Positions 41,284 through 50,600 of a stretch of 64,000 nt of DNA are shown in pieces. Below the pieces are notes generated by a model. It saw only the letters and a list, made by a program, of their open reading frames with translations. It was not told the DNA's origin and searched no databases. The position numbers and the translations under genes are program-made. This DNA is from Bacillota bacterium (lineage in GTDB: Bacteria > Bacillota > Clostridia > Acetivibrionales > DSM-1351), in contig JAEXFI010000012.1 in assembly GCA_023400235.1 (NCBI GenBank), positions 124,001 to 188,000 on the forward strand, written 5' to 3'. Position 1 is the stretch's first letter, and each line of letters begins with the position of its first letter.

Positions 41284-42246
41284 TTAGTTCAGAATGTGCT
41301 TTTGACCGTCCAGGGTCTTATCCGTCTTTTTTATAATGAAAGTAGTTGCCCCATAGAACAGGGCAGCAGTTATTATTACCGATACAAGTCCCGCCACCGG
41401 ATCAAAGCTGGAAGTATAAAAAACCGTATTTGTAGGCAGAGCCGTATCTGGGTAGCTCACAAGAATAAAACAGAACAGGTTGTTGACTGCATGGGCACCC
41501 ATTGCCGCTTCCAGCGAATTTGTGCTGATGGTAATCATTGCAAGCACCATACCCACTACAAAGTAATTGAGAATCATGCATACTGTGCTGAATACACCCA
41601 GCTTGTTGGAGGCATATACCTCTGGGTTTGCAAGATGCGGCAGCGTAAATATAACGCCTGATATGACAGAAAGCAGCAAGCCGTTTTTTATTTTAAGTCC
41701 GAAGCTCTGAATTACATAGCCTCTGAATACAATCTCCTCGGTGGTTGTCTGAATAGGCGTCATTATCAGAATGAGCGGAAGGGTATACCAGAATTTCGAG
41801 CTGTCAAAGGAAAGCTTATAAGTCCCCGGATTAAAGATATAATCCACTCCCGTGCCTATTGCCAGCAATATGCCAAAAACCCCAAAGCCAATACAGAAAT
41901 TGGCCCATTTAAACTTCCCCCTATTATTGAAAACTGAACCGAAGGGTCTGTTATGAATCCACTTTATAGCTATGAAAGCACCTGCCAGCATAAAATATAT
42001 GGCAAGGTTTGAAAAAATATAGTTGGCCACAGGGTTTACATACTTCCCCATAAATTCAATGGCATTTTCCTGCAGCAGAGGATCGTAAATGGAATACGGT
42101 TTGCGGATAATCGAATATATCAGTGGTATTGAAGCCACTATTCCTCCAAGTATGAAATAGAAGTACAATATGACCGCAGAAGCGGCTACAAACCTTGCAG
42201 GCTTGTTATTCCCAATTTGTCCTAAGTTTTGATATTTTGATATCAA
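41284..42246 (-). CDS. CPBP-family intramembrane metalloprotease
   Basis: This 320-residue polytopic protein has the CPBP (Abi/CAAX-type) motifs: EEIVFRGYVIQSFG in one helix, and histidines in GVIFTLPHLANPE and AMGAHAVNNLFCF in later ones. Homologues cleave membrane-bound substrates or protect against bacteriocins. Its function here is unknown. The start is a TTG at 42246, eight bases after GGGGG. It lies directly upstream of addB with a 25-base gap, so the three genes may share a transcript. Confidence 0.85.
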   Translation of the reverse strand: MISKYQNLGQIGNNKPARFVAASAVILYFYFILGGIVASIPLIYSIIRKPYSIYDPLLQENAIEFMGKYVNPVANYIFSNLAIYFMLAGAFIAIKWIHNRPFGSVFNNRGKFKWANFCIGFGVFGILLAIGTGVDYIFNPGTYKLSFDSSKFWYTLPLILIMTPIQTTTEEIVFRGYVIQSFGLKIKNGLLLSVISGVIFTLPHLANPEVYASNKLGVFSTVCMILNYFVVGMVLAMITISTNSLEAAMGAHAVNNLFCFILVSYPDTALPTNTVFYTSSFDPVAGLVSVIITAALFYGATTFIIKKTDKTLDGQKHILN

Positions 42247-42412
42247 TGTATGTACCCCCTGGTTTCTTTGCGATTTTGCACAGCATAAAAGGCGTTGGCA
42301 TGAAATAATGCAGCTTCGCCTGTGAGTTTATTATACCACCTATGGAGCTTGTTTAAAATCCCTATTGCCCCATACCTTTTTTACCCTTGCCTTCTTATAA
42401 TCCAACCCTGTT

Positions 42413-44125
42413 TTATTGCTGGGCTTGATTCTTAAACTGCTTATGCTCCAGGCTGGCAGATGCCAAAGCATTTGCTGATTCCATACCACTTTGGAGGGCA
42501 CCCTGCATCCATCTGTGAAGCGCTGATACGTGTTCGCCTGCAAAGAAAACCCTCTTGTCATATTCCGGCAATACCATGGGCCAGGAAAATAATTTCTTCT
42601 GTTCAGGTGTAAAATAGCAGAAGGCACCTCTGAACAAAGGGTCGGAATTCCAGTTTTGTGTCTTATAAGCTGTCACTATGTTATCCAGCGACCCTGCAGG
42701 AAGGCCATGAACTTCTTCCACGTCACGCTTGATTTTTGTTATGCGCTCTTCTTCCGTCATATTTCCCAGCCTTACGGCATCCAGGTTGAAATTATATGAT
42801 CCGAGTATGACACCGGGGTCATTTACACTGTTTGCCTTCTGGTAATGTGAGGTGTACCATATTGTGGTAACGGGGAGGTCGGTATAGGAGCCTCCGCCTA
42901 TTATCCCCTGCTCCTCCCAGAATCTCCGGTTGCAATAAATTGCGGTCTTTTGGGCATTGCCGTAGTTGACCTCCTTGATTGCCTGCATTTTTATGCTGCT
43001 GAAAATGGGATTTATATCAAAGGTTCTGAGCACTGAAAAGGGAACAGCACATACGATACTGTCAAAGCTCTCAATTTTCAAGTTCTCCGAATCACTCGAG
43101 ACATAAGCTACCGCTACCTTTTCTCCCGCCTCCCTATAAATGCCCTTGACGGCGTGACCCGGCCTGTACGAGACATTTCCCAGACGGGAGGACGGTATGC
43201 CCGGATAGTATTTTGTGGTATCCTTGCTGCTGAAGGATTTTATAAAGGCCAGGGGCAGCTTTGCCATTCCCCCTTTAATCTGATACATGTACCAGAAATT
43301 CACAGGGAAATATTCCTGCACAAAGTCCACAAAATTGTTATATAAAAACTCTCCGCCTATTGGGAAAAGGTTTGACAGCAGGTTAATGGCATCCTGGCTC
43401 AGCTTTCTCCACTGAAACATCTGCCTTACATTCAGACTGTCCCAAAACAGCAGTTGTCTGCTATACTTGGGCAAAACCCTGATTATCTCGCTCCTTACGG
43501 CAGGAGGCGCCTGTAAAATCGGTGCCTCTATCCCGTAGTAGCCCAGCTCCTGCCAGGGTGTTTCAGCCTCCCAGCCCTTCAGTTTATAGGTGGGGTAAAT
43601 ATATTTCATAACATTTCTGCCCTGGGGATCATTCCTGACTCTGACCTGGTGCAGATAGATAAAGGTATTTGGGTCGGACTGTATCCATGGTACTGTTTCA
43701 AGTCCGAAAAGATTTATGTAATACCAAATGGTCTCATGATTTACAGGAATCCTCATGGGGCCAAGTTCACCGTAATACTGCTTTTCACGGTCAAAATAAA
43801 AGGTATATACCCTGCCTCCCGCCCTTTCCTTATTTGCCTCAAATATTTCAATGTCAAACCCCAGCTTCCGCAGTTCAAACGCTGCTGACAGGCCTGCAAG
43901 CCCTCCTCCGACTATTCCTATCCGCTTGCCCTTGAACTGTCCCGGATATGCAATATTGGTAATGGGCTCTGGCGGGGCCATGGCCTTATTTATATAGTCG
44001 TAATCCTCGGTATGGCACGCCCTGTAAAGAGCATACCAGGACATGATGCTTCTTTCATAGTCCGTTGGATTAGGCGGTTGATTGGGTTTGGGAGCTTTGG
44101 GATTTAACAGGTTATCACAAATCAT
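42413..44125 (-). CDS. Flavin-dependent amine oxidase (L-amino acid oxidase-like)
   Basis: This 570-residue flavoenzyme has the dinucleotide-binding site KRIGIVGGGLAGLSAAFELRKLGFDIEIFEANKERAGGRVYT near residue 65, and ELGPMRIP as the second FAD contact. Near the C-terminus is RVFFAGEHVSALHRWMQGALQSGMESA, the FAD-binding segment of amine oxidases. There is no signal peptide, but a Pro-rich leader (NPKAPKPNQPPNPTDYERS) precedes the FAD domain. The substrate may be an amino acid or polyamine. Such O2-using enzymes are unusual in strict anaerobes. It is divergent from trxB. Confidence 0.85.
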   Translation of the reverse strand: MICDNLLNPKAPKPNQPPNPTDYERSIMSWYALYRACHTEDYDYINKAMAPPEPITNIAYPGQFKGKRIGIVGGGLAGLSAAFELRKLGFDIEIFEANKERAGGRVYTFYFDREKQYYGELGPMRIPVNHETIWYYINLFGLETVPWIQSDPNTFIYLHQVRVRNDPQGRNVMKYIYPTYKLKGWEAETPWQELGYYGIEAPILQAPPAVRSEIIRVLPKYSRQLLFWDSLNVRQMFQWRKLSQDAINLLSNLFPIGGEFLYNNFVDFVQEYFPVNFWYMYQIKGGMAKLPLAFIKSFSSKDTTKYYPGIPSSRLGNVSYRPGHAVKGIYREAGEKVAVAYVSSDSENLKIESFDSIVCAVPFSVLRTFDINPIFSSIKMQAIKEVNYGNAQKTAIYCNRRFWEEQGIIGGGSYTDLPVTTIWYTSHYQKANSVNDPGVILGSYNFNLDAVRLGNMTEEERITKIKRDVEEVHGLPAGSLDNIVTAYKTQNWNSDPLFRGAFCYFTPEQKKLFSWPMVLPEYDKRVFFAGEHVSALHRWMQGALQSGMESANALASASLEHKQFKNQAQQ

Positions 44126-44298
44126 TTTTTCACCCGGAAGTACTTGTTCCTATTCAAGTATATGAAAAAATCCCTGTATATGTGTTAGCAAACCGCTGGT
44201 AATCCCCCTAATATCTTCTCCCAAATAAAATAGTTTTTTATTTTGAATAAATTGGGTATATTATTTTATATAATATGAAATTAAAAGGGGAGAACTTT

Positions 44299-45216
44299 AT
44301 GTATGACGTCATTATAATCGGAGGCGGCCCTGCCGGCTACGCTGCTGCTCTTTACAGTTCAAGGGCGAAATTTGATACTTTAGTTATTGAAAAGATGTTT
44401 ACCGGAGGTCAAATGGCCACAACTGATGTTATGGAAAACTATCCCGGTTTTGAAGAACCCATCGGAGGTTCCGATCTTGCACTGAGAATGGAAAAACAGG
44501 CCAGAAAATTCGGCACAATGGTGCTCAATGACGAGGTAATGGAACTTGACCTTGCATCCAAGATCAAAGTGGTTAAAACCAGAAAAAATACTTATGAGTG
44601 CAAGGCTTTAATCTTATGCATGGGGGCATATCCAAAAATGCTGGGGCTTGCAAAGGAAGAAAAATTCAGAGGGGCAGGTGTTTCGTATTGTGCGGTTTGC
44701 GACGGTGCCTTTTATAAAAACAAAACCGTAGCCATCGTAGGCGGAGGCGACACCGCTGCTGAGGACGCACTTTATCTGGCAAGATTCTGTCCAAAGGTGT
44801 ATGTGATTCACAGACGGGATAAGATGAAGGCCACAAATATTCTTCAGGATGAATTGTGCTGCAATAAAAAAATAGAATTTCTGTGGGACTCCGTTGTAGA
44901 GGAGATTATGGGTGAATTTGGTGTGGAAGGCTTGAAAATCCGCAGCCTGACCACTCAGGAAACCACAGAGCTGGCTGTTGAAGGTCTATTTGTAGCAATA
45001 GGTCTCAATCCGAATATATCCCTCATAAATGGCAAGGTTCAACAAAACAAGGACGGCTACATTATTACGGACGAAAGAATGCAAACCAGTATTCCCGGTG
45101 TTTTTGCCGCCGGAGATGTACGTCACAAATTTTTGCGGCAGGTTATCACCGCCGCAGCTGACGGAGCCACTGCCTCCTACTCGGCAGAGCTGTATATTAC
45201 CGAGAACAAATGGTGA
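44299..45216 (+). CDS. trxB: Thioredoxin reductase-like flavoprotein
   Basis: This 305-residue low-molecular-weight thioredoxin reductase has the FAD motif DVIIIGGGPAGYAAALYSSRA, the redox pair CAVC in GVSYCAVCDGAFYKNK, the nucleotide motif VAIVGGGDTAAEDALYLA followed by VIHRRDKMKA (the HRR pattern favours NADPH) and the C-terminal GVFAAGDVRHKFLRQVITAAADGATAS. The start at 44299 follows AGGGGAG; an upstream ATG at 44275 lacks one. No thioredoxin gene is adjacent. The CBS gene follows 70 bases later. Confidence 0.93.
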   Translation: MYDVIIIGGGPAGYAAALYSSRAKFDTLVIEKMFTGGQMATTDVMENYPGFEEPIGGSDLALRMEKQARKFGTMVLNDEVMELDLASKIKVVKTRKNTYECKALILCMGAYPKMLGLAKEEKFRGAGVSYCAVCDGAFYKNKTVAIVGGGDTAAEDALYLARFCPKVYVIHRRDKMKATNILQDELCCNKKIEFLWDSVVEEIMGEFGVEGLKIRSLTTQETTELAVEGLFVAIGLNPNISLINGKVQQNKDGYIITDERMQTSIPGVFAAGDVRHKFLRQVITAAADGATASYSAELYITENKW

Positions 45217-45286
45217 AACCTTCCGCGTTTTTTTTGATTTCAAAGGGGCAATATAATCATGAATTCTTATAAGAAAGGGTGATTAT

Positions 45287-45712
45287 ATGAAGGTTAGAGA
45301 CGTAATGACCAAAAATGTTGCCTATGTAAATCCGGCAGCAAGCATTGCTGAAACAGCGCAGCTGATGCAGCAGCACAACGTAGGCTCAATTCCGGTTTGC
45401 GACCAGAGCGGCGTTGTGGGTATAATAACCGATAGAGATATAGTTGTCAGAACCGTTGCTGTGGGTAAAAACCCCCAGCAGACTCAAGTTACCGAGATAA
45501 TGACTACAGGTGTAGCAACTGTTTCGCCTGACATGGATATGCATGATGTGGCACAAAAAATGGCTACCAGCCAGATAAGAAGAGTTCCTGTGGTAGAAAA
45601 CAACAGTCTTGTGGGCATTGTGGCTCTTGGTGATGTGGCTGTGGATGCCAAGTATTATACCCAGGTTGCAGATACACTTGAAAACATTTCAAATCCTTCA
45701 ATACCGCAATAG
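45287..45712 (+). CDS. CBS-domain pair protein
   Basis: This 141-residue cytosolic protein consists of two CBS motifs (about 7-60 and 70-125), starting MKVRDVMTKNVAYVNPAASIAETAQLMQQHNVGSIPVCD. Stand-alone CBS pairs bind adenine nucleotides and act as sensors or regulators. It probably shares a transcript with trxB and is followed by a terminator. The partner is unknown. Confidence 0.9.
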   Translation: MKVRDVMTKNVAYVNPAASIAETAQLMQQHNVGSIPVCDQSGVVGIITDRDIVVRTVAVGKNPQQTQVTEIMTTGVATVSPDMDMHDVAQKMATSQIRRVPVVENNSLVGIVALGDVAVDAKYYTQVADTLENISNPSIPQ

Positions 45713-45721
45713 TTAAATAAT

Positions 45722-45774
45722 GGCCTTTTTGCAGGTTCTTTTATCAAATCATCCGGCAAAAAGGCCGTTTTTTT
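45722..45774 (+). terminator. Terminator of the trxB-CBS unit
   Basis: GGCCTTTTTGC (45722) pairs perfectly with GCAAAAAGGCC (45756-45766), followed by GTTTTTTT. Confidence 0.85.
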
Positions 45775-45922
45775 ATAGCCATATATCCTCAAGACTTACC
45801 TCCATTGCCCTGTAAAAAAGAATCTGCCGGAGTCTGTCCACCTCGGCCTGACCGTACATCCTGTGGCCTGACGAGATTATTCTGGACGGATTCAGGATAC
45901 CCATTTCATGGTAAGATACTGT
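45773..45922 (-). pseudogene. MerR-family regulator fragment
   Basis: About 49 codons remain, reading TVSYHEMGILNPSRIISSG, then HRMYGQAEVDRLRQILFYRAMEVSLEDIW and a stop. This is the second half of a MerR winged helix (compare the usual TxRYYDxxGLLxPxR..GYRxY). The first helix-turn-helix residues and the effector domain are missing. It breaks off inside the left direct repeat (45912-45954) that bounds the unknown gene at 45977. Confidence 0.7.
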
Positions 45923-45954
45923 CCAGTAGGGACTTAGGATTTTTAGTCACACAA
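45912..45954. repeat. Left direct repeat around the unknown 377-residue gene
   Basis: TAAGATACTGTCCAGTAGGG and the following 23 bases closely match 47263-47304 (TAAGATGCTGTCAAGTAGGG...). The repeats lie in the same orientation 1.35 kb apart, with one gene between them. Confidence 0.7.
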
Positions 45955-45976
45955 ACATATGAATATATTATTTTGC

Positions 45977-47110
45977 TTATAATGTAGCAGTGGAACAACT
46001 GCATAAATACAAAAAATGTACTGCCCAAAAGGTTAAGTCACACGATAACGCTGTTTTAGACTTATAGTTTTCTTCCAATCTCACATCAACATAAGGCGTA
46101 GGAAAATTAATTTTTTTGGGTGAGTAGTGTTTATTGTGCGGTGAAGCAAAATTCATATGTAGAATTCCATTATTGTCAATTGATTCTTTCACATTTGCAA
46201 TTGATTCCTTAATAACATTTACGTTTTCACCAACACCTAGCATGGAAATTTCAGTCAATATGCGGCGATAAGTAATAGAATCAATCAAATCAGGGTGAAA
46301 AGCTCTGATAGGTTTGATCAAAGCAAAACAGGGCGCATAGAACTTGCAGCCTATACGCACGTGCATGTTGTTATCTGACTTCATAATTTCGTTTATATGA
46401 TTAAGTGAATGTGCCAGCATCTTTATGTTTTCCTTTGTACGCCAATTCTGTGTATATGCGAGCATCGCAAGAGTATAAGCGTCAGGAAAATATTCGTCTG
46501 CTTCTATATAGGGATAGTTATATTTTCTCTTTGAATTTTTGTCTAACCTAGTTAGTTCTTGAAGTGACGAAGCGCCAAGTATACGTTTAAAACCCTTGAG
46601 CGATACTTGCTGAAATTCGCATACGTTTTTATTGTCATCACCATATCCCAGCATTGCTTGCATAGTATAAATAAGTGCCATAAGACTATTTCCGCTATTA
46701 AGTCCATTAAACCTATTTTCAAAACGTGAGATTTCAGGTGGAATATAGGAAAACTCTTTTTGCAAAATATTTTCATTTCGCATTGCAGTAACAAAATTCA
46801 CTACAATTGGATGTGTTTTTTGTATTCCGTAATATGATAATAGCCGAGCTGCTGTTTCTCCATCCTGCAAAGGCGTTTCATGAAGTACTTTACCACGCCA
46901 GTTGTCCCAACTATGCATACCACTTCCGATATATCCATTCGGCTTAATATAGCTATGCATCAGCCTAAAATTGGGTAGTTGATAAATCTGCTCCAATAAG
47001 TTTTCTTCTTCATATTGAGATATATCGTTAAGTATTTCTTTTCTTAACCTATATTGAATAACTGGCCCAGCATTCTCTAAAAGGAAATTTATGGACTTTT
47101 GCAAATTCAT
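45977..47110 (-). CDS. Hypothetical protein, possible alpha/alpha-toroid fold
   Basis: This 377-residue protein is not assigned to a named family. It begins MNLQKSINFLLENAGPVIQYRLRKEILND, reminiscent of proteins with prenyltransferase-like alpha/alpha toroids that start with a WLLExxxPxxxYxxxxxLL pattern. It contains GYIGSGMHSWDNWRG, ETAARLLSYYGI and WRTKENIKMLAHSLNHI. No signal peptide or membrane helix is seen. Its A/T-rich codon use contrasts with the GC-rich island to its right. It lies between direct repeats next to a broken merR, so it is probably a recent insertion. Confidence 0.6.
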   Translation of the reverse strand: MNLQKSINFLLENAGPVIQYRLRKEILNDISQYEEENLLEQIYQLPNFRLMHSYIKPNGYIGSGMHSWDNWRGKVLHETPLQDGETAARLLSYYGIQKTHPIVVNFVTAMRNENILQKEFSYIPPEISRFENRFNGLNSGNSLMALIYTMQAMLGYGDDNKNVCEFQQVSLKGFKRILGASSLQELTRLDKNSKRKYNYPYIEADEYFPDAYTLAMLAYTQNWRTKENIKMLAHSLNHINEIMKSDNNMHVRIGCKFYAPCFALIKPIRAFHPDLIDSITYRRILTEISMLGVGENVNVIKESIANVKESIDNNGILHMNFASPHNKHYSPKKINFPTPYVDVRLEENYKSKTALSCDLTFWAVHFLYLCSCSTATL

Positions 47111-47529
47111 AACTAATTTTCACCTATCATAATACAAATAATTTCCGTTCTTCTTTTCCATCTTGGAGCTGACTATATCCAGAACAAATATAATTTGAAT
47201 GTTTAGCTTATATAATCTTCACAATCTATTTGCATGATTATCAGTCCAATCCAATTATATCATAAGATGCTGTCAAGTAGGGACTAACATTTTTCAGCAC
47301 AAATCAACAAACTTTTACAAGTAAATAAGAAACTTATGCCGATAAATATTTTTTATGTTCAGAGATATAGGAAAACTGCCCAAAAGAAATTGTGGAAGTG
47401 AAGGCCGATATGTGCCGATTGAGACTTCTCTAGTTACACCTCATAAAATAAGAAGATTGAAACATAGCATAACCCCTTTCGCCATAGCGCATAGCGAAAG
47501 CCGGTATTCCGACATCAGAAACATCCGTT
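47111..47529. other. Gene-poor region between riboswitch terminator and the unknown gene
   Basis: No ORF with a good start is seen on the minus strand except a 9-codon frame near 47480. It includes the right direct repeat at 47263-47304. It looks like decayed sequence where the riboswitch target gene would be expected. Confidence 0.5.
47263..47304. repeat. Right direct repeat around the unknown 377-residue gene
   Basis: This matches 45912-45954 over about 42 bases with scattered differences. On the minus strand it also contains TTGACA and TATAAT, but only 11 bases apart. Confidence 0.7.
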
Positions 47530-47571
47530 AAAAACCGCAAAGGCCTGACCTCATGTAAGAGGGCAGGCCTT
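47530..47571 (-). terminator. Terminator of the c-di-GMP riboswitch
   Basis: On the minus strand AAGGCCTG pairs with CAGGCCTT around a 16-base loop whose ends can extend the stem, followed by TGCGGTTTTTAA. It lies just after the aptamer, as an expression platform would. Confidence 0.7.
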
Positions 47572-47579
47572 CAGGAGCC

Positions 47580-47680
47580 TCCAGCAGCCAGACTATCATC
47601 GTGTCATAAGACACCTTAGCCCCTTGACTTTGCTTAGCAGGTTTGCGTCCCTATCTTTTGATAGGTTTGCCCTTGGCATT
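47580..47680 (-). ncRNA. c-di-GMP-I (GEMM) riboswitch
   Basis: On the minus strand the aptamer reads GCCAAGGGCAAACC, a TATC-AAAA-GATA hairpin, GGGACGCAAACCT, a GGGGCTAAGG segment, then ATGATAG...TGGC closing P1 against GCCA. GGGCAAACC and GGGACGCAAA are hallmarks of class I c-di-GMP aptamers. The hairpin loop is AAAA, not the usual GNRA. It begins 13 bases after the stop of the SLH surface gene and is followed by a terminator, with no evident gene behind it. Confidence 0.8.
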
Positions 47681-47692
47681 ATTTATTTTTTC

Positions 47693-50600
47693 TTACTTAG
47701 TTTTTCTCACACCGTTTTCGTCTACCTCGTAACCATCAATTTTAGTGCTGACCGCAAGGGAGCCGTCTATGTTGAAGTAATACCATTTCTTATGGAGCTT
47801 CAGCCATTTGCCGGATACCATTACCGCATCCTCGGTGAAGTAATAGCGTTTTTTACTATTTCCAATGTCGATTCCCTGCCATCCGACAAGCCCTCCCTTG
47901 ACGGAAAGATAATACCAGTTACCCTTGTCATCCTTTTTCCAGCCTGTTTTCATCATCCCATCGCTGTCAAAGAAATATTTCTTACTTTCAATGGTCTGCC
48001 AGCCAGTCAAGGCTTTGCCAGCCTTATAATACAGACGTTGTCCAGCATCGTTCACAGCCCATCCCTGTGCAGTGGTGGGATCAATGGTCAGCTTGATGTA
48101 CCTGTGCAGCATTGCCGAAACCTCGGCACGGGTGGTATTTGCTTTAGGGTTAAATTTGTTGCCGTTTCCGCCCATCATGATACCGGCCTGCTGCATGACT
48201 TTTATTGCTTCCTTATAGGTGCTTCCTATACGGTCGTCATCTGCAAATGCAACGGCCTCAAGGGTAACGGGAAGGGTGTAGCCGGTGGCTTTCGCATAGT
48301 TGCTGAATATCAGTGCAATTTCCTCACGGGTGATGTCCCGGTCCGGAGCAAACTTACTATTGCCGATACCGCTTACGATGCCTTTCTTATATGCCCATTC
48401 AATGTAAGGAGTGTAATATTTGTCTGCTTCCACATCAGTAAAGCTGACCGTCTTGTAGTCACCGATGTCTACACCTGTCAGCCTGCCAAGGGCTGTAACC
48501 AGCATCCCGCGGCTCATAGCCGTATTCGGTGAAAAGGCAGCAGTAGAAGTACCGGAAAGCAGTCCCCTGCCTACTACATAGTCAATGAATTCTTTCGCCC
48601 AATGAGAAGAGATATCCTTAAATTTATCACTGGGTGCCGCATAACCCACGCCATATACTAAAAAATGATTGCTGTCAAAAATAATGCTCTTGCTATTCGC
48701 ATCATAGGTAGAACCTTCAATACGGGTCGCATTACCCTTGCCGCCGTCCACACAAACTCCGAACAGGTAACCTACGGCCTCATTTTTGCCTGGTGTGTAA
48801 GGAATGGAGAGTGTGGCTGTGCCGCTGCCCAGCGAGGTGAGGTTTACGGTTTTTCCGTCCTTCACAAAGCTGATAGTGACGTTGTACACCGGTCTTGTAC
48901 CGATAAGGTTTTGGGCGGCGGCAGAAAGATTTGCAGCCGGGGTGAAGCTGATGGTCACATTTCCTGTACTTTGCTTCTGGATTTCCTGCAATGCTTTCAG
49001 ATCAAGGCTGAGGGAAATGGGCGCGCCGTTTATGTCAAAGCTTGATGTGCCGGCATTTACCAGGCTTTGCAGAGCGTTTTGGGAGAGGGACAGGGAAAGG
49101 GCTGTTGAACCCTGCGGCATAGTGACATTCAATGCTACGCCTACACCATTTTCCGCCCTGTTTTGTACCTTCGCATCTGCCTGAGCCTTGGCAACGGCAT
49201 CGGCGATAGCCTTATCGGATATTGGAGCGCTGGCGGAGCCATTGGTTCCTGTGGTTGCCGTTACGGAAACTGTCGCTGTGACAGGCTGGTTTGGCCTACT
49301 CGCAGGTGCTATCGTGATTGAGTCGCCACCGGAGCTGGCTCCTCCCGAGGATGGGCTGCCGCCCAATCCGCCGGAGGAAGAATTGTTTACCGTCAATGTA
49401 CCGCCTATGAACGCGGGACTGGCCGCTATGTAGTTGCTTGTGTAGCTTACCCCTGTCAAATCCACGGTGATGGAATAGCTGCCCGCCGTTTTTCCGTCGG
49501 TCGCACAGGCAAGGATAGGGTTGCCGGTAAAGGCGGTTTCACCGGAAAGCTGACCGTCCGCGGTGTAGGTGAATACCGGAAGAGTGCCACCCCTAGTCAT
49601 GCTTATATCATCAGCCTTCACCGCAATAGGCCGTTTTTCGATGGTGAAGCTTTTACTGACCGTGCCCTGATAATTCCCCTTGCCGGTGATGCTGACGTTG
49701 GCTGTGCCTGCGTTGAGATTACCGGTATAAGCCGCTTCATAATCCGTATCCGCTACAAGCGTTGCGGCACCATCCTTCACGGCGGCCGGAGTCTGCGCCA
49801 TGCCGGTATAGGCAAAGGGAGCCCCTATGATCGTAATCATACCGATGGTCAGCCCTTTTGGCTCAATGGTATAGCTTACGCCGGTTCTTTCGCCGGTGAA
49901 GTTGCCGATGCCGGTCAGCGTCAGCGTGACCGTACCGGCATTGGTACCAGCGCTGGCGCCCGAGTCGTCGGCGCTGGTGATGGTAACGATGTAATCCGCA
50001 CCTTTGACCAATATGGTGCCGTCGAAGCTCACCGTTAGGTCCGGTGTAATCAGCGAACCGGTATAGGTACAGGAGCCGTTCAACGTTACCGTCGCGTTGG
50101 CGATATCCCGCTGGGTCAGGTACAGCCCGCCGTCGCCGGACTGGCCGGGAAAGCCGGTGATCGTGGGCAGCTTGCCGGAGGTGATGGTCCAGACGCTTGT
50201 ATCCCAGTTCATCGTGTCCTGCCAGAAGGATGTACCGCTCATGGCGGTCTGGATGGATACATCTGCGCCGTCAAGACCTCCCGCAGTCTTATCGGTGCCT
50301 CCGCTTAGCATGCCGGAAAAGGCATGGTTGTTAGTAAGAGTATTCGTGACGTCACCTCTGCCTAAAATACGCTTGACCCAATCATCCTGTGTCAAGCCGG
50401 GGCTGAGCACAACGCAGTTTTGTATGGTACTGGTAACAAGAAAGCCGGCTACACCGCCTGCATTACTGCCGCCGTTGAAATTTCCCGTCACATAGCAGTT
50501 CTGCACAGTGACACCGAAGCCGGAAGTACCGGCAGTACCGACGATACCGCCCATACTGCCGCTGCCGCTGACCGCTACTGTGGTGTAGCAGTTTTGCACA

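Noticed and set aside
42413..45216. Operon linking the amine oxidase with trxB
   Set aside because: The two genes are divergent and separated by about 170 bases; no functional link can be read from sequence.
47240..47290. Promoter for the unknown gene within the right direct repeat
   Set aside because: TTGACA and TATAAT are only 11 bases apart, too close for sigma-A; kept only as part of the repeat.
45912..47304. Complete insertion sequence
   Set aside because: The bounding repeats are direct, not inverted, and the enclosed protein has no DDE, HUH or recombinase motif.
47624..48532. Long plus-strand ORFs across the surface genes (for example 47624-48532, 50861-51232, 51722-52426)
   Set aside because: They are antisense shadows of the GC-rich SLH and GLUG coding regions, without ribosome sites or recognisable folds.
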